Shown here: piece by piece, positions 17,500-25,170 of the stretch
Layout: each line of letters starts with the position of its first letter
Numbering within the stretch: position 1 is the stretch's first letter
Source: UBA3478 sp038134285
GTDB taxonomy: Bacteria > Bacteroidota > Bacteroidia > Flavobacteriales > Flavobacteriaceae
Direction of reading: 5' to 3'
NCBI GenBank assembly: GCA_038134285.1
Contig: JAYPUW010000004.1
Location: forward strand, 131,441-195,440
Length of the DNA stretch: 64,000 bases
Notes under the pieces: generated by a model
What the model was told of the DNA's origin: nothing
Seen by the model: the letters and a program-made list of their open reading frames with translations, nothing else
The model's database searches: none
Position numbers and translations under genes: made by a program

Positions 17500-17523
17500 T
17501 AATAGATAAGTTTAGACGAAAAA

Positions 17524-17544
17524 AAAGCGCCATAAAGGCGCTTT
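17524..17544. terminator. Bidirectional terminator
   Basis: Perfect stem AAAGCGCC / GGCGCTTT with a five-base ATAAA loop, flanked by A and T runs. It lies between the convergent aminotransferase-like gene and the HU gene and can end transcripts from both sides. Confidence 0.85.
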
Positions 17545-17567
17545 AATTTCAATTTTTAATGGTTGTA

Positions 17568-17840
17568 TTAGTTTACTGCAGATGATAATTCAGCTCCTGC
17601 TTTAAACTTTACTACATTTTTAGCAGAGATTTTGATCTTTGCACCAGTTTGTGGGTTTCTTCCTTCTCTTGCGCTTCTCTTAGAGACAGACCAAGATCCA
17701 AAACCTACTAAAGAAACACGTCCACCTTTTTTCAAAGATCCTTCAATGTTTCCTAAGAAAGATTCTAATGCTTTTTTTGCAGCAGCTTTTGTAATACCGG
17801 CATCAGCAGCCATTGCATCGATTAATTCAGTTTTGTTCAT
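17568..17840 (-). CDS. HU family DNA-binding protein
   Basis: A 90-residue histone-like protein: MNKTELIDAMAADAGITKAAA, then the conserved GFGSWSVSKRSAREGRNPQTG arm and a C-terminal VVKFKAGAELSSAVN. It bends and compacts DNA as a dimer. Single gene, with a good -7 box 38 bases upstream and a shared terminator downstream. HU and IHF subunits are hard to separate by eye; length and arm sequence favour HU. Confidence 0.95.
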   Translation of the reverse strand: MNKTELIDAMAADAGITKAAAKKALESFLGNIEGSLKKGGRVSLVGFGSWSVSKRSAREGRNPQTGAKIKISAKNVVKFKAGAELSSAVN

Positions 17841-17878
17841 AGTAAATTAATTTAAGGTTTATTGTTTGATAACGCACT

Positions 17879-17886
17879 CAAATATA
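17879..17886 (-). promoter_or_regulatory. -7 promoter element for the HU gene
   Basis: Minus-strand TATATTTG, exact match to TAnnTTTG, 38 bases before the HU start codon. A short GGCCT-N7-AGGCC inverted repeat lies about 20 bases further upstream, near where the -33 region would be. Confidence 0.55.
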
Positions 17887-17993
17887 GTCGGAAATCCCTG
17901 TAAATGGCCTATTTATGAGGCCTTACATCTATTTTGTTAATAAGTTTAATGGTTTATTAACATTTCTTGCCCTAAAACGGACTTTTTGAGCGC

Positions 17994-18944
17994 TTAAAAC
18001 AGTTCAATACCTTGATTTAAGCGATGTCCGTTGAGAAAATCCTTGACAAAAACAGCTTTTTTGGCCGGAAACTGCCATTTAAGAATCTCAATTGAGCCTT
18101 GGTTTAAACCCAAAAAGACTTTTCCCCCTTCTTCAATTAATGCGTGCTTCTTTATGTTTTGTTTCGATGACTCTTGCGCTTCATAGATCTTAATGGATAC
18201 CTCTGTTTCGCTATCTTTCAATAGGGCGTTTGCGCCGGGATAAGGATCTAAACTTCTTATCAAAGCGCATAAACCAGAAGGTGATAGGTTGAGGTCAATT
18301 CTAGTATTTTCTTTGGTGAGCTTAGGAGCCTCTTTTAGGGGTTTAGAGGTGTCTTGGATAAGCGGTGTAAGTTTGCTTTGGGCTAATCCTTCTATTGTTT
18401 CTGCTATGAGTTTTGGTCCCAACTCCATGAGGCGGTAATGGAGTGCTTCAGCATTATCCATAGGGGTGATAATGCATTTAGTTTGTAACAAGATTGCACC
18501 GGTATCTATGCGTTCGTCTATTAAAAAGGTACTTAGTCCTGTTTCTGTCTCCTGATTCCTCAAGGCCCATTGAATGGGTGCTGCCCCTCTGTAATTCGGT
18601 AAAAGAGAGGCGTGTAGGTTAAAAGTACCCAGGCTAGCCGCTTCCCAAATAACCTTCGGTAACATTCTGAAAGCAACTACTACGGCACAATCAATTTCAA
18701 ATTCACGATACCTATTAACAAATGCTTCGGCCTTTAGATTTTCTGGCTGTTCTAAAATTAGTTTGTGCTCTAAGGCTATTTTTTTGACGGTGGAAGCTTG
18801 TACAGCCTTGCCGCGTCCTGCAGGTCGGTCTGGAGCTGTGATTACCACGGAAATAGTATATCCTTCAGTGATAAGAAAATTCAACTGATGAGCCGCAAAC
18901 TCTGGGGTACCGAAAAATGCGATTTTTAGCGTTTTGGGATTCAT
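17994..18944 (-). CDS. fmt: Fmt, methionyl-tRNA formyltransferase
   Basis: A 316-residue protein with the formyltransferase N-terminal domain (FFGTPEFAAHQL, PDRPAGRGK, catalytic-region LHASLLPNYRGAAPIQWA) and the C-terminal OB-like tRNA-binding domain. It formylates initiator Met-tRNA with 10-formyl-THF. Its start overlaps the recQ stop by four bases, so it is translated from the recQ transcript. A 'def' gene, often nearby in other phyla, is not in the window. Confidence 0.95.
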   Translation of the reverse strand: MNPKTLKIAFFGTPEFAAHQLNFLITEGYTISVVITAPDRPAGRGKAVQASTVKKIALEHKLILEQPENLKAEAFVNRYREFEIDCAVVVAFRMLPKVIWEAASLGTFNLHASLLPNYRGAAPIQWALRNQETETGLSTFLIDERIDTGAILLQTKCIITPMDNAEALHYRLMELGPKLIAETIEGLAQSKLTPLIQDTSKPLKEAPKLTKENTRIDLNLSPSGLCALIRSLDPYPGANALLKDSETEVSIKIYEAQESSKQNIKKHALIEEGGKVFLGLNQGSIEILKWQFPAKKAVFVKDFLNGHRLNQGIELF

Positions 18945-20773
18945 CTAGAATAGAATTTAGCCTCATTATTTACACCGATTAATCCTTCGGATTCTAATTC
19001 GCTTAGGTGTAATCTAATGTGCTGAGGGCTGCATTCAAATGTACTAATGAAGTCTGAAAAGCTTCTTGGTGTAGAACAAAATCTTAAAAGATCTTCATGG
19101 TTTAGAGATGGTCTTGTACAGACATCACAAATCCTACATGCAGCTGTTTCTTGACCAAAATGCTTACCAATTAACTGAATGGCGCATTGGTTTTGGTTTT
19201 CGAGAAATTCTTGCATTTTGTTCGCGTGTTCTTGTTGCAATTCGATGTAGGGTTGGTGGAGTGTTCTCAGCAATTTCTTTACGAATTGATCTTCACGAGG
19301 AACGGACCAATGAATCGTATAAATATCGGTGGTTGAATTTAATTTTATCTTCGTTCGTTTTGCGGCAGACTCGGCGGCTTTTAACATTTTTGAAGAGCTA
19401 AATTGGTACCTAAATGTTGAACTTTTACTTTCGTGAAATTTTTGTGAAAGCGTTCTGAAAAGAGAATCATCGTCTGCTTGATCTAATGATCCAAAGCGAG
19501 AGGGTTCAAAAGTTATAAGCCACTCTTTCCTGTTGGTCTCTCCGAATTGCAGAATGCCATATTTTTCAAGAGATCGAATGCCTAAATACCAATCCCTTTG
19601 TTTTATTCCAACCTTATATGCACTTTCTGACAATCCCAAGGTGTAGGTTTGATCCGGAAGCTCTCCTGATGCTATTTGAAATAGCCCCACCAACTTCTTG
19701 TAGATTTCATAGAGTTGATCAACGCTAGGATGCGATGCACTTACTGTTTCTGTAAATTTTAAAATATGCTCTTCTTCACAGATTAATAATGCCGTAGCGC
19801 TCTTCTGATCGCGACCAGCACGTCCGATCTCTTGATAGTATTGTTCTAGGCTTTCAGGAATATCGTAATGGACCACTAATCTTACATCTTGCCTATCGAT
19901 TCCCATTCCGAAGGCGCTAGTGCATACCATGATAGGGTGCGCGGTTGTCATAAAATATTTCAGGCGCTTTGATTTTTCTTCAGGACTTAGACCTGCATGA
20001 TAATAAGAGCAATCATAACCCTCTGTTTTTAACTGTTTACTTAGTTTTTCGGCTTTAGAGCGACTTCTGACATAGATCAAAATGCACTTTTGGAAATTTC
20101 GCTTTAAGGCGGCATTTAATAAAAGGTCCTTATTGACATGATAATACCGTTGAATAGAGAGTGCTGAACGGGTAACGGGACCTATAAATTCTTTTACATC
20201 ATCGAGGAGTAAGTTCGTGCGAATGTCCTCAATTACTTTGGGTGTTGCTGTCGCTGTTAGCGCGAGTATAGGCAGTTTATCCATCTGAGCCCTAAACGTT
20301 CCTATTAACCGATAAGAAGGTCTAAAATCATGTCCCCATTGTGATATACAGTGTGCTTCATCTAGGGCCATGAATGAGAGCTCAATATGTGCTAAGCGTT
20401 CACGAACGAGTGGGTTTTGAAGACGTTCTGGGGCGATAAAGACAATTTTATAGTTCCCATAGCTGATATTGTCTAGGCGTTGGATAAGACTGTCTTCACT
20501 CATAGGTCCGAACAACCCCATGGTCTTAATACCCTTAGTCTTTAACTCTAACAGCTGATCTTCCATAAGCGCGATTAGAGGTGAAACCACCAAACAAACC
20601 CCTGGAAGCAGTAAGGCAGGAAGCTGATAACAAAGAGACTTTCCGGCACCCGTTGACAACACAGCCAAGGTATCTTTTTTTTCTAATACGGATTGAATGA
20701 TCTCAGACTGTAGCGGTCTTAATTGATCAAAACCCCAATACTTTTTTAAGGTGTCTTGAATTTTTTGAATCAA
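18941..20773 (-). CDS. recQ: RecQ-family ATP-dependent DNA helicase
   Basis: A superfamily 2 helicase: Walker A LSTGAGKSLCYQLP, Walker B DEAH, HCISQWGHDFRPSY, SAT-equivalent ALTATATP and motif VI QEIGRAGRD. A zinc-binding segment (ACRICDVC) closes the protein, with no HRDC domain visible. It unwinds forks and recombination intermediates. The frame is open to an ATG at 20854, but that would overlap the preceding gene by 85 bases and add Cys/Arg-rich residues unlike RecQ. TTG 20773 gives a 610-residue protein starting MIQKIQDTLKKYWGF, the usual RecQ length, and its TTGA overlaps the upstream stop by four bases. I prefer TTG. Confidence 0.93.
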   Translation of the reverse strand: MIQKIQDTLKKYWGFDQLRPLQSEIIQSVLEKKDTLAVLSTGAGKSLCYQLPALLLPGVCLVVSPLIALMEDQLLELKTKGIKTMGLFGPMSEDSLIQRLDNISYGNYKIVFIAPERLQNPLVRERLAHIELSFMALDEAHCISQWGHDFRPSYRLIGTFRAQMDKLPILALTATATPKVIEDIRTNLLLDDVKEFIGPVTRSALSIQRYYHVNKDLLLNAALKRNFQKCILIYVRSRSKAEKLSKQLKTEGYDCSYYHAGLSPEEKSKRLKYFMTTAHPIMVCTSAFGMGIDRQDVRLVVHYDIPESLEQYYQEIGRAGRDQKSATALLICEEEHILKFTETVSASHPSVDQLYEIYKKLVGLFQIASGELPDQTYTLGLSESAYKVGIKQRDWYLGIRSLEKYGILQFGETNRKEWLITFEPSRFGSLDQADDDSLFRTLSQKFHESKSSTFRYQFSSSKMLKAAESAAKRTKIKLNSTTDIYTIHWSVPREDQFVKKLLRTLHQPYIELQQEHANKMQEFLENQNQCAIQLIGKHFGQETAACRICDVCTRPSLNHEDLLRFCSTPRSFSDFISTFECSPQHIRLHLSELESEGLIGVNNEAKFYSR

Positions 20774-21321
20774 CTGATCAGGTGTTTTTCTATAAACGCA
20801 ACCCGCTCCTCGACTGTTCCTACAGGTACAGTGATAGGCGTGTAGCCAAGGCAATTATAATATTCTTTTAAGGTCGTATTCAAGTTTAAAACGTCTTTAA
20901 ACGTTTCCAAGCGTTCTGAATCCTTTTGATAAATCTCTTCCCAAGGATCAAAATAAAACAAGAGGTCATACCTGAATTGTTTGCAGTATGATTTAAAATA
21001 TATAGGAGGAGTTTGATTAAAAAAGTCCATGTAAGCGACTACATCTACGAAAGAACGATCGTAAAAGGAGTGTGAAGTTGGGGTAGAATGAAAAAAATCC
21101 TGAAGTCTTGCAAAAAAGAGTCGCTCATTGAAATCCACATAATCGTCAAGTGCTTCAAGAGGATTGCGATAATTCTCTTTTTGTTTTGAATGGAGCAGTT
21201 CTTGAGTTAATGCTCTAATCACCTCATGATAGACACTATGACCGCGTGCTTCAAGTGCAGAAACGACTGTTGATTTTCCGCTTCCGGGTGCACCGCTAAT
21301 CAGAATTCTTTTATGGCTCAT
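20770..21321 (-). CDS. Small P-loop ATPase/kinase-like protein (AAA_28-like)
   Basis: A 183-residue protein with Walker A GAPGSGKST at residues 9-17 and a YDRSFVDVVAY segment typical of AAA_28/NadR-kinase-like proteins. Such proteins may be nucleotide or nicotinamide-riboside kinases, or ATPases of unknown role. It overlaps recQ by four bases and probably shares its transcript. The start codon lies inside a perfect 9-bp inverted repeat shared with the divergent DUF493 gene. Confidence 0.8.
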   Translation of the reverse strand: MSHKRILISGAPGSGKSTVVSALEARGHSVYHEVIRALTQELLHSKQKENYRNPLEALDDYVDFNERLFFARLQDFFHSTPTSHSFYDRSFVDVVAYMDFFNQTPPIYFKSYCKQFRYDLLFYFDPWEEIYQKDSERLETFKDVLNLNTTLKEYYNCLGYTPITVPVGTVEERVAFIEKHLIS

Positions 21322-21343
21322 GTCAAAGAATGTATCTTTGACA
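21321..21343. repeat. Perfect inverted repeat over divergent promoter and start
   Basis: TGTCAAAGA-ATGTA-TCTTTGACA, nine-base arms and a five-base spacer. It contains the -7 box of the DUF493 gene and touches the start codon of the minus-strand ATPase gene, so it is a candidate operator or promoter-overlap element. Confidence 0.75.
21333..21340 (+). promoter_or_regulatory. -7 promoter element for the DUF493-DUF4290-murA operon
   Basis: TATCTTTG, exact TAnnTTTG match, 15 bases before ATG 21356. It argues against the upstream in-frame ATG at 21320, which would lie before the transcription start. Confidence 0.6.
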
Positions 21344-21355
21344 AAAATACACCGA

Positions 21356-21643
21356 ATGAGCGCTTCAAAGGAAGACGAATTTTATTCCAATCTTAAACAA
21401 AAGCTTAACGATCAAATTGCATGGCCTTCTATATATCTATTTAAATTTATTGTAAAAGCTAATGAAGAAAAGGTTGAGGCCTTGACAAAGGTTTTTGAAA
21501 AAGAAAAAAACGACATCAAATTAAAACCATCAAGTGCTGGAAAATATGTTAGTTTCAGCTTGAAGACAATGATGCTTAATGCCGATACGGTTATCGCGAA
21601 ATACAAAGAGGTAGGAAAAATTGAGGGAGTTATAGCCCTTTAA
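21356..21643 (+). CDS. DUF493 family protein (YbeD-like)
   Basis: A 95-residue protein, MSASKEDEFYSNLKQKL with a ferredoxin-like DUF493 fold (WPSIYLFKFIVKANEEKV, GKYVSFSLKTMMLNADTVIAKYKEV). It resembles E. coli YbeD, whose role is regulatory and poorly defined. ATG 21356 gives the usual family length; an ATG at 21320 would add 12 residues but precedes the -7 box's expected start site. First gene of an apparent operon with DUF4290 and murA. Confidence 0.85.
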   Translation: MSASKEDEFYSNLKQKLNDQIAWPSIYLFKFIVKANEEKVEALTKVFEKEKNDIKLKPSSAGKYVSFSLKTMMLNADTVIAKYKEVGKIEGVIAL

Positions 21644-21670
21644 CTCATCTCAATACCTTAATTTACCACC

Positions 21671-22324
21671 ATGAATTTAGAAGCTTTAGAACACCTGCAA
21701 TACAATACATCACGCTCTCAACTGATTATTCCAGAGAACGGTAGACATTTTCAGAAGATGATAGACCAGGCCCTTGATGTTGTTTCCCGTGATGAACGAA
21801 ATAAAATGGCTCATGCGATTGTAAGCGTAATGGGTAATATGCATCCACATTTAAGAGATGTGCCTGATTTTCAGCATAAATTATGGGATCAGTTATTCAT
21901 CATGTCTGATTTTAAGCTTGATTTAGATACACCGTTCTCTAAACCCTCAAAGGAAGAACTTAGTCAAAAACCCGAGGTGCTTCCTTATCCTCAAAACTTT
22001 CCGAAATATCGTTTTTACGGCAATAATATCAAACGAATGATTGATATAGCCGTTGATTGGGAAGAATCAGATAAGCGTGAAGCTTTGGCCATAGCTATCG
22101 CTAATCACATGAAAAAATGTTATTTAAACTGGAATAAAGACACGGTTGAGGACTCAGTAATCTTTGAACACCTTTTTGAGCTAAGTGAAGGGAAGCTCAA
22201 CTTATTAAATCAAAAAGAGGCACTGACTGACAGTGAAGACATTTTAAGATTCGCAAACCAAAAGCATCAGAAATCTAATTATTCGAAAAAGAACAATCGT
22301 TCTAATCGAAATAAAAAGAAGTAA
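21671..22324 (+). CDS. DUF4290 family protein
   Basis: A 217-residue soluble protein typical of Bacteroidota, beginning MNLEALEHLQYNTSRSQLIIPENGRHFQKM. It is helical, with a very basic Asn/Lys/Arg-rich tail (about residues 195-217) that could bind nucleic acid. It almost always sits directly before murA, here by five bases. Function is unknown; the link to MurA is only positional. Confidence 0.85.
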   Translation: MNLEALEHLQYNTSRSQLIIPENGRHFQKMIDQALDVVSRDERNKMAHAIVSVMGNMHPHLRDVPDFQHKLWDQLFIMSDFKLDLDTPFSKPSKEELSQKPEVLPYPQNFPKYRFYGNNIKRMIDIAVDWEESDKREALAIAIANHMKKCYLNWNKDTVEDSVIFEHLFELSEGKLNLLNQKEALTDSEDILRFANQKHQKSNYSKKNNRSNRNKKK

Positions 22325-22329
22325 GCCAC

Positions 22330-23640
22330 ATGGGTAGTTTCGTTATCGAAGGAGGCCACCGATTAAAAGGTGAAGTGATTCCTCAGGGAGCCAAAAACGA
22401 AGCGCTTCAGATTATTTGTGCGGTACTGTTGACCAATGAACGAGTAGTAATTGAGAATATCCCCCAGATCATTGATGTCATGCGACTTGTAGACATCCTG
22501 AAACAACTCGGAGTAAAGGTAGAGCAGATCGATGAACACACCTTCGCCTTTGATGCCTCAGGCGTTTCTCCGGGTTATTTGTTTTCTGAAGGTTTTAAGA
22601 AAGAAGCGGCAGGATTACGCGGCTCGATCATGCTAGTAGGCCCAATGCTCGCGCGTTTTGGAAAGGGATACATTCCAAAGCCCGGAGGAGATAAAATCGG
22701 CAGAAGACGATTAGATACCCATTTTGAGGGGTTTATGAAATTGGGGGCGCAATTCAGGTATAATGATGAAGAAGATTTCTACGGGGTAGAAGCTACTCGC
22801 CTTAAAGGGACGTACATGTTGCTCGATGAGGCTTCAGTAACAGGTACCGCTAATATTATAATGTCTGCAGTAATGGCAGAGGGTACTACTGTTATTTACA
22901 ACGCCGCTTGCGAGCCCTACATTCAGCAATTGTGCAAGATGCTTATCGCTATGGGAGCTCAAATTGAGGGTGTGGGATCCAATTTGATCACTGTTCACGG
23001 TGTTGATAATTTACACGGAACTACTCATAGACTTTTGTCTGATATGGTTGAGGTTGGTTCTTGGATTGGACTTGCAGCTGTAACGCAGTCAGAAATAAAA
23101 ATTAAAAATGTGGGCTGGGATCATATAGGGCAGCTTCCGCGTGTCTTTGAACGCCTAGGTGTTAAGCTTTTAAAGGAAGGGGACAATCTAATTGTTCCGG
23201 CTCATATAAACGGTTATGAGGTACAATCCTTTATTGACGGATCCTTAATGACTATTTCAGACGCCCCTTGGCCGGGCTTAACTCCTGATATTTTAAGTGT
23301 ATTACTCGTAGTAGCTACACAGGCAAAGGGATCTGTGCTTATTCATCAAAAGATGTTCGAAAGTAGATTGTTCTTTGTAGATAAGCTCATCGATATGGGG
23401 GCTCAGATTATTCTTTGTGATCCGCATCGCGCGACCGTAATAGGCCAGAATTTTAGCACTCCACTTAGAGCCACCCAATTGAGTTCACCCGATATTAGAG
23501 CGGGTATGGCACTGCTTATTGCGGCGCTTTCGGCAAAAGGCACCTCGGTCATTCATAATATTGAGCAAATAGATAGAGGCTATCAATTTATTGAAAAGCG
23601 GCTTAAGCAATTAGGTGCTGTGATTGAAAGAAGAGCTTAA
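22330..23640 (+). CDS. murA: MurA, UDP-N-acetylglucosamine 1-carboxyvinyltransferase (Asp-type active site)
   Basis: A 436-residue EPSP-synthase-fold enzyme for the first committed step of peptidoglycan synthesis, adding enolpyruvate from PEP to UDP-GlcNAc. The substrate motif GAKNEALQI and the catalytic loop GGDKIGRRRLDTH are visible. In that loop the residue aligned with E. coli Cys115 is D121. Asp at this site keeps activity but is not alkylated by fosfomycin, so intrinsic fosfomycin tolerance is expected. Last gene of the DUF493-DUF4290-murA operon. Its stop is one base from the stop of the convergent BLUF gene. Confidence 0.95.
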   Translation: MGSFVIEGGHRLKGEVIPQGAKNEALQIICAVLLTNERVVIENIPQIIDVMRLVDILKQLGVKVEQIDEHTFAFDASGVSPGYLFSEGFKKEAAGLRGSIMLVGPMLARFGKGYIPKPGGDKIGRRRLDTHFEGFMKLGAQFRYNDEEDFYGVEATRLKGTYMLLDEASVTGTANIIMSAVMAEGTTVIYNAACEPYIQQLCKMLIAMGAQIEGVGSNLITVHGVDNLHGTTHRLLSDMVEVGSWIGLAAVTQSEIKIKNVGWDHIGQLPRVFERLGVKLLKEGDNLIVPAHINGYEVQSFIDGSLMTISDAPWPGLTPDILSVLLVVATQAKGSVLIHQKMFESRLFFVDKLIDMGAQIILCDPHRATVIGQNFSTPLRATQLSSPDIRAGMALLIAALSAKGTSVIHNIEQIDRGYQFIEKRLKQLGAVIERRA

Positions 23641-23641
23641 G

Positions 23642-24073
23642 TTAAAGGGCCGAATCAAGTAATATTTCTCGAACTACTCCGAAATAATCGTTAGTCAGCT
23701 TGCTAGATTTTTCGAATGCTTTTGAGGCCTCGAAAAAACTATCGATCTGCCCTAGTTTGTGCTGTGCAGAGAGGCGAAGGTTGCCGTAATCGTAAAACGC
23801 CATACTCCAACGATCAAAAATGCGATATTCACGTTCTTCTGTTCTTAAAACGGTGATATTCTGGTGTCTCAGGTCTGACTCGATCGCATTAAACAAGCCA
23901 ATGACCTTAGGTTTTTCTCCTTCTAGTAACTGCAAAAATTTTCTATTGTGATACAATAGACAGCCAGTGATGTGATGCTCGGCATTATAGTCTCTTGCGT
24001 CGCTGAGCATTTTATAAATGTCAGAATCAATAAAACTTTCCTTGGCTACCGAGCGATAGATTAAGGAAAACAT
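23642..24073 (-). CDS. BLUF-domain blue-light sensor
   Basis: A 143-residue stand-alone BLUF protein. The residues that hold and read the flavin are in place: Y6 (SLIYRS), N30 (DYNAEHHITG), Q48 (FLQLLEGE), W89 and M91 (RWSMAF). Blue light rearranges the hydrogen bonds between Tyr, Gln and FAD. No output domain is attached, so it must signal by binding a partner. A weak promoter (TTTG, 17 bases, TAACTTTA) lies upstream. It is next to pirin and photolyase genes on the same strand, which fits a light-response role. Binding of FAD is inferred. Confidence 0.88.
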   Translation of the reverse strand: MFSLIYRSVAKESFIDSDIYKMLSDARDYNAEHHITGCLLYHNRKFLQLLEGEKPKVIGLFNAIESDLRHQNITVLRTEEREYRIFDRWSMAFYDYGNLRLSAQHKLGQIDSFFEASKAFEKSSKLTNDYFGVVREILLDSAL

Positions 24074-24116
24074 ATGGTTTTGGTTGCTTTCCTAAAGTTA
24101 GCTAATTAATTGTTTT

Positions 24117-25115
24117 TCAAATAATTTGATTTGGTAATTTGATATATCCTTCTGGGTATTGTGCAAAACGTCCGCGGCCCGCCTCATGAACGTGCTCAGC
24201 GGTAGGCCAAGGCCATCCACCAAATTCAGTTCGCCTATAGTTTTGGATCACCTGTTTTATTTCTTGAGAGGTGTTCATCACAAAAGGTCCATATTTAACC
24301 ACAGGTTCACCAATCGGTTTTCCTTGCATAAGTATGAAATAAACGGAATTTTCAGAACTGTTTTTGATTGTTAGTTCTTCTTGCTCCTCAATAAACACTC
24401 CGGTTCCTTCTTCGAACACTTGACCGTTAATTTCAGAGCTTCCTTTGTATTGATACAAGGCACGATTTAACGGTCCATCGGTGCCAGGCAATTGAAGGGT
24501 AGCCCCCGGATCGAGGATGTACTGTACCAACTGCATATGATTGCGGTGATCTGCTGCCCATGAATTGGGAGGACACATGGATTGCTCGTGTTCATCAATT
24601 TTCCCATAGATAAGGCGAGTAAAGACCCCGTTGGTCTTCCATTGAGGAATTTCATCTGCCCATATCATTTCGAAATGCGCATCTACCTGTTTAGAACGTG
24701 CAGGCAAATTCAGCCATATTTGAAAGAGTTCCAAACGGTTTTCGTTATTGGATTGGAGCATTGGAAACATTTCACTGTGTTGCACTCCAGACCCTGCGGT
24801 CATCCATTGAACATCGCCTTCCCCGAATCGAGCCGCAGCCCCTAAGGAATCGCTGTGATCTATAAATCCTTCTGTGACCAAGGTAATGGTTTCGAATCCA
24901 CAATGAGGATGGTAGGGGAATCCAGGGATCTGCTTTCCGTGGTACATACGAAAGCCATCTTTTTTTTCAAAATCACTTCCAAGGGCCCTTCCTCCAAGTT
25001 GATCTCTGTCGATACCTAGTTGTTCATTTCCAGAAGGATAGACATCTTGGTGATGAGCACAAAATAGAAAGGGGTCAAAGGTTTGCCAAGGAAAACCGAT
25101 TTGAAATGTTCTCAT
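24117..25115 (-). CDS. Pirin family protein (cupin)
   Basis: A 332-residue two-cupin protein. The metal ligands are present in the N-terminal cupin: H69 and H71 (YHPHCGFE), H113 and E115 (TAGSGVQHSE). Bacterial pirins include quercetin 2,3-dioxygenases and metabolic regulators; the native substrate here is unknown. ATG 25115 is chosen over an in-frame GTG at 25121. It has its own -7 box 14 bases upstream and a six-base inverted repeat beyond that, so it may be expressed apart from the photolyase gene. Confidence 0.9.
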   Translation of the reverse strand: MRTFQIGFPWQTFDPFLFCAHHQDVYPSGNEQLGIDRDQLGGRALGSDFEKKDGFRMYHGKQIPGFPYHPHCGFETITLVTEGFIDHSDSLGAAARFGEGDVQWMTAGSGVQHSEMFPMLQSNNENRLELFQIWLNLPARSKQVDAHFEMIWADEIPQWKTNGVFTRLIYGKIDEHEQSMCPPNSWAADHRNHMQLVQYILDPGATLQLPGTDGPLNRALYQYKGSSEINGQVFEEGTGVFIEEQEELTIKNSSENSVYFILMQGKPIGEPVVKYGPFVMNTSQEIKQVIQNYRRTEFGGWPWPTAEHVHEAGRGRFAQYPEGYIKLPNQII

Positions 25116-25129
25116 AGTCACTTTTTATT

Positions 25130-25137
25130 CAAAGGTA
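25130..25137 (-). promoter_or_regulatory. -7 promoter element for pirin gene
   Basis: Minus-strand TACCTTTG, exact TAnnTTTG match, 14 bases before ATG 25115. The inverted repeat at 25142-25159 lies immediately upstream, in the -12 to -35 interval. Confidence 0.5.
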
Positions 25138-25141
25138 AAAC

Positions 25142-25159
25142 CAACCTATTGACAGGTTG
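25142..25159. repeat. Inverted repeat upstream of pirin gene
   Basis: CAACCT-ATTGAC-AGGTTG, six-base arms and six-base spacer, in the 55-base gap between photolyase and pirin genes. It could be an operator over the pirin promoter or a weak terminator of the photolyase transcript. Confidence 0.5.
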
Positions 25160-25170
25160 CTTAAACTGAG

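Noticed and set aside
20774..20854. Extended N-terminus of RecQ from ATG 20854
   Set aside because: It would overlap the upstream ATPase gene by 85 bases and reads as Cys/Arg-rich sequence unlike RecQ; this stretch is the +1 shadow of the ATPase gene.
24117..24374. Antisense open frames opposite the pirin, photolyase and carboxylase genes
   Set aside because: Short frames with no recognisable domains, opposite strongly supported genes; treated as shadows.
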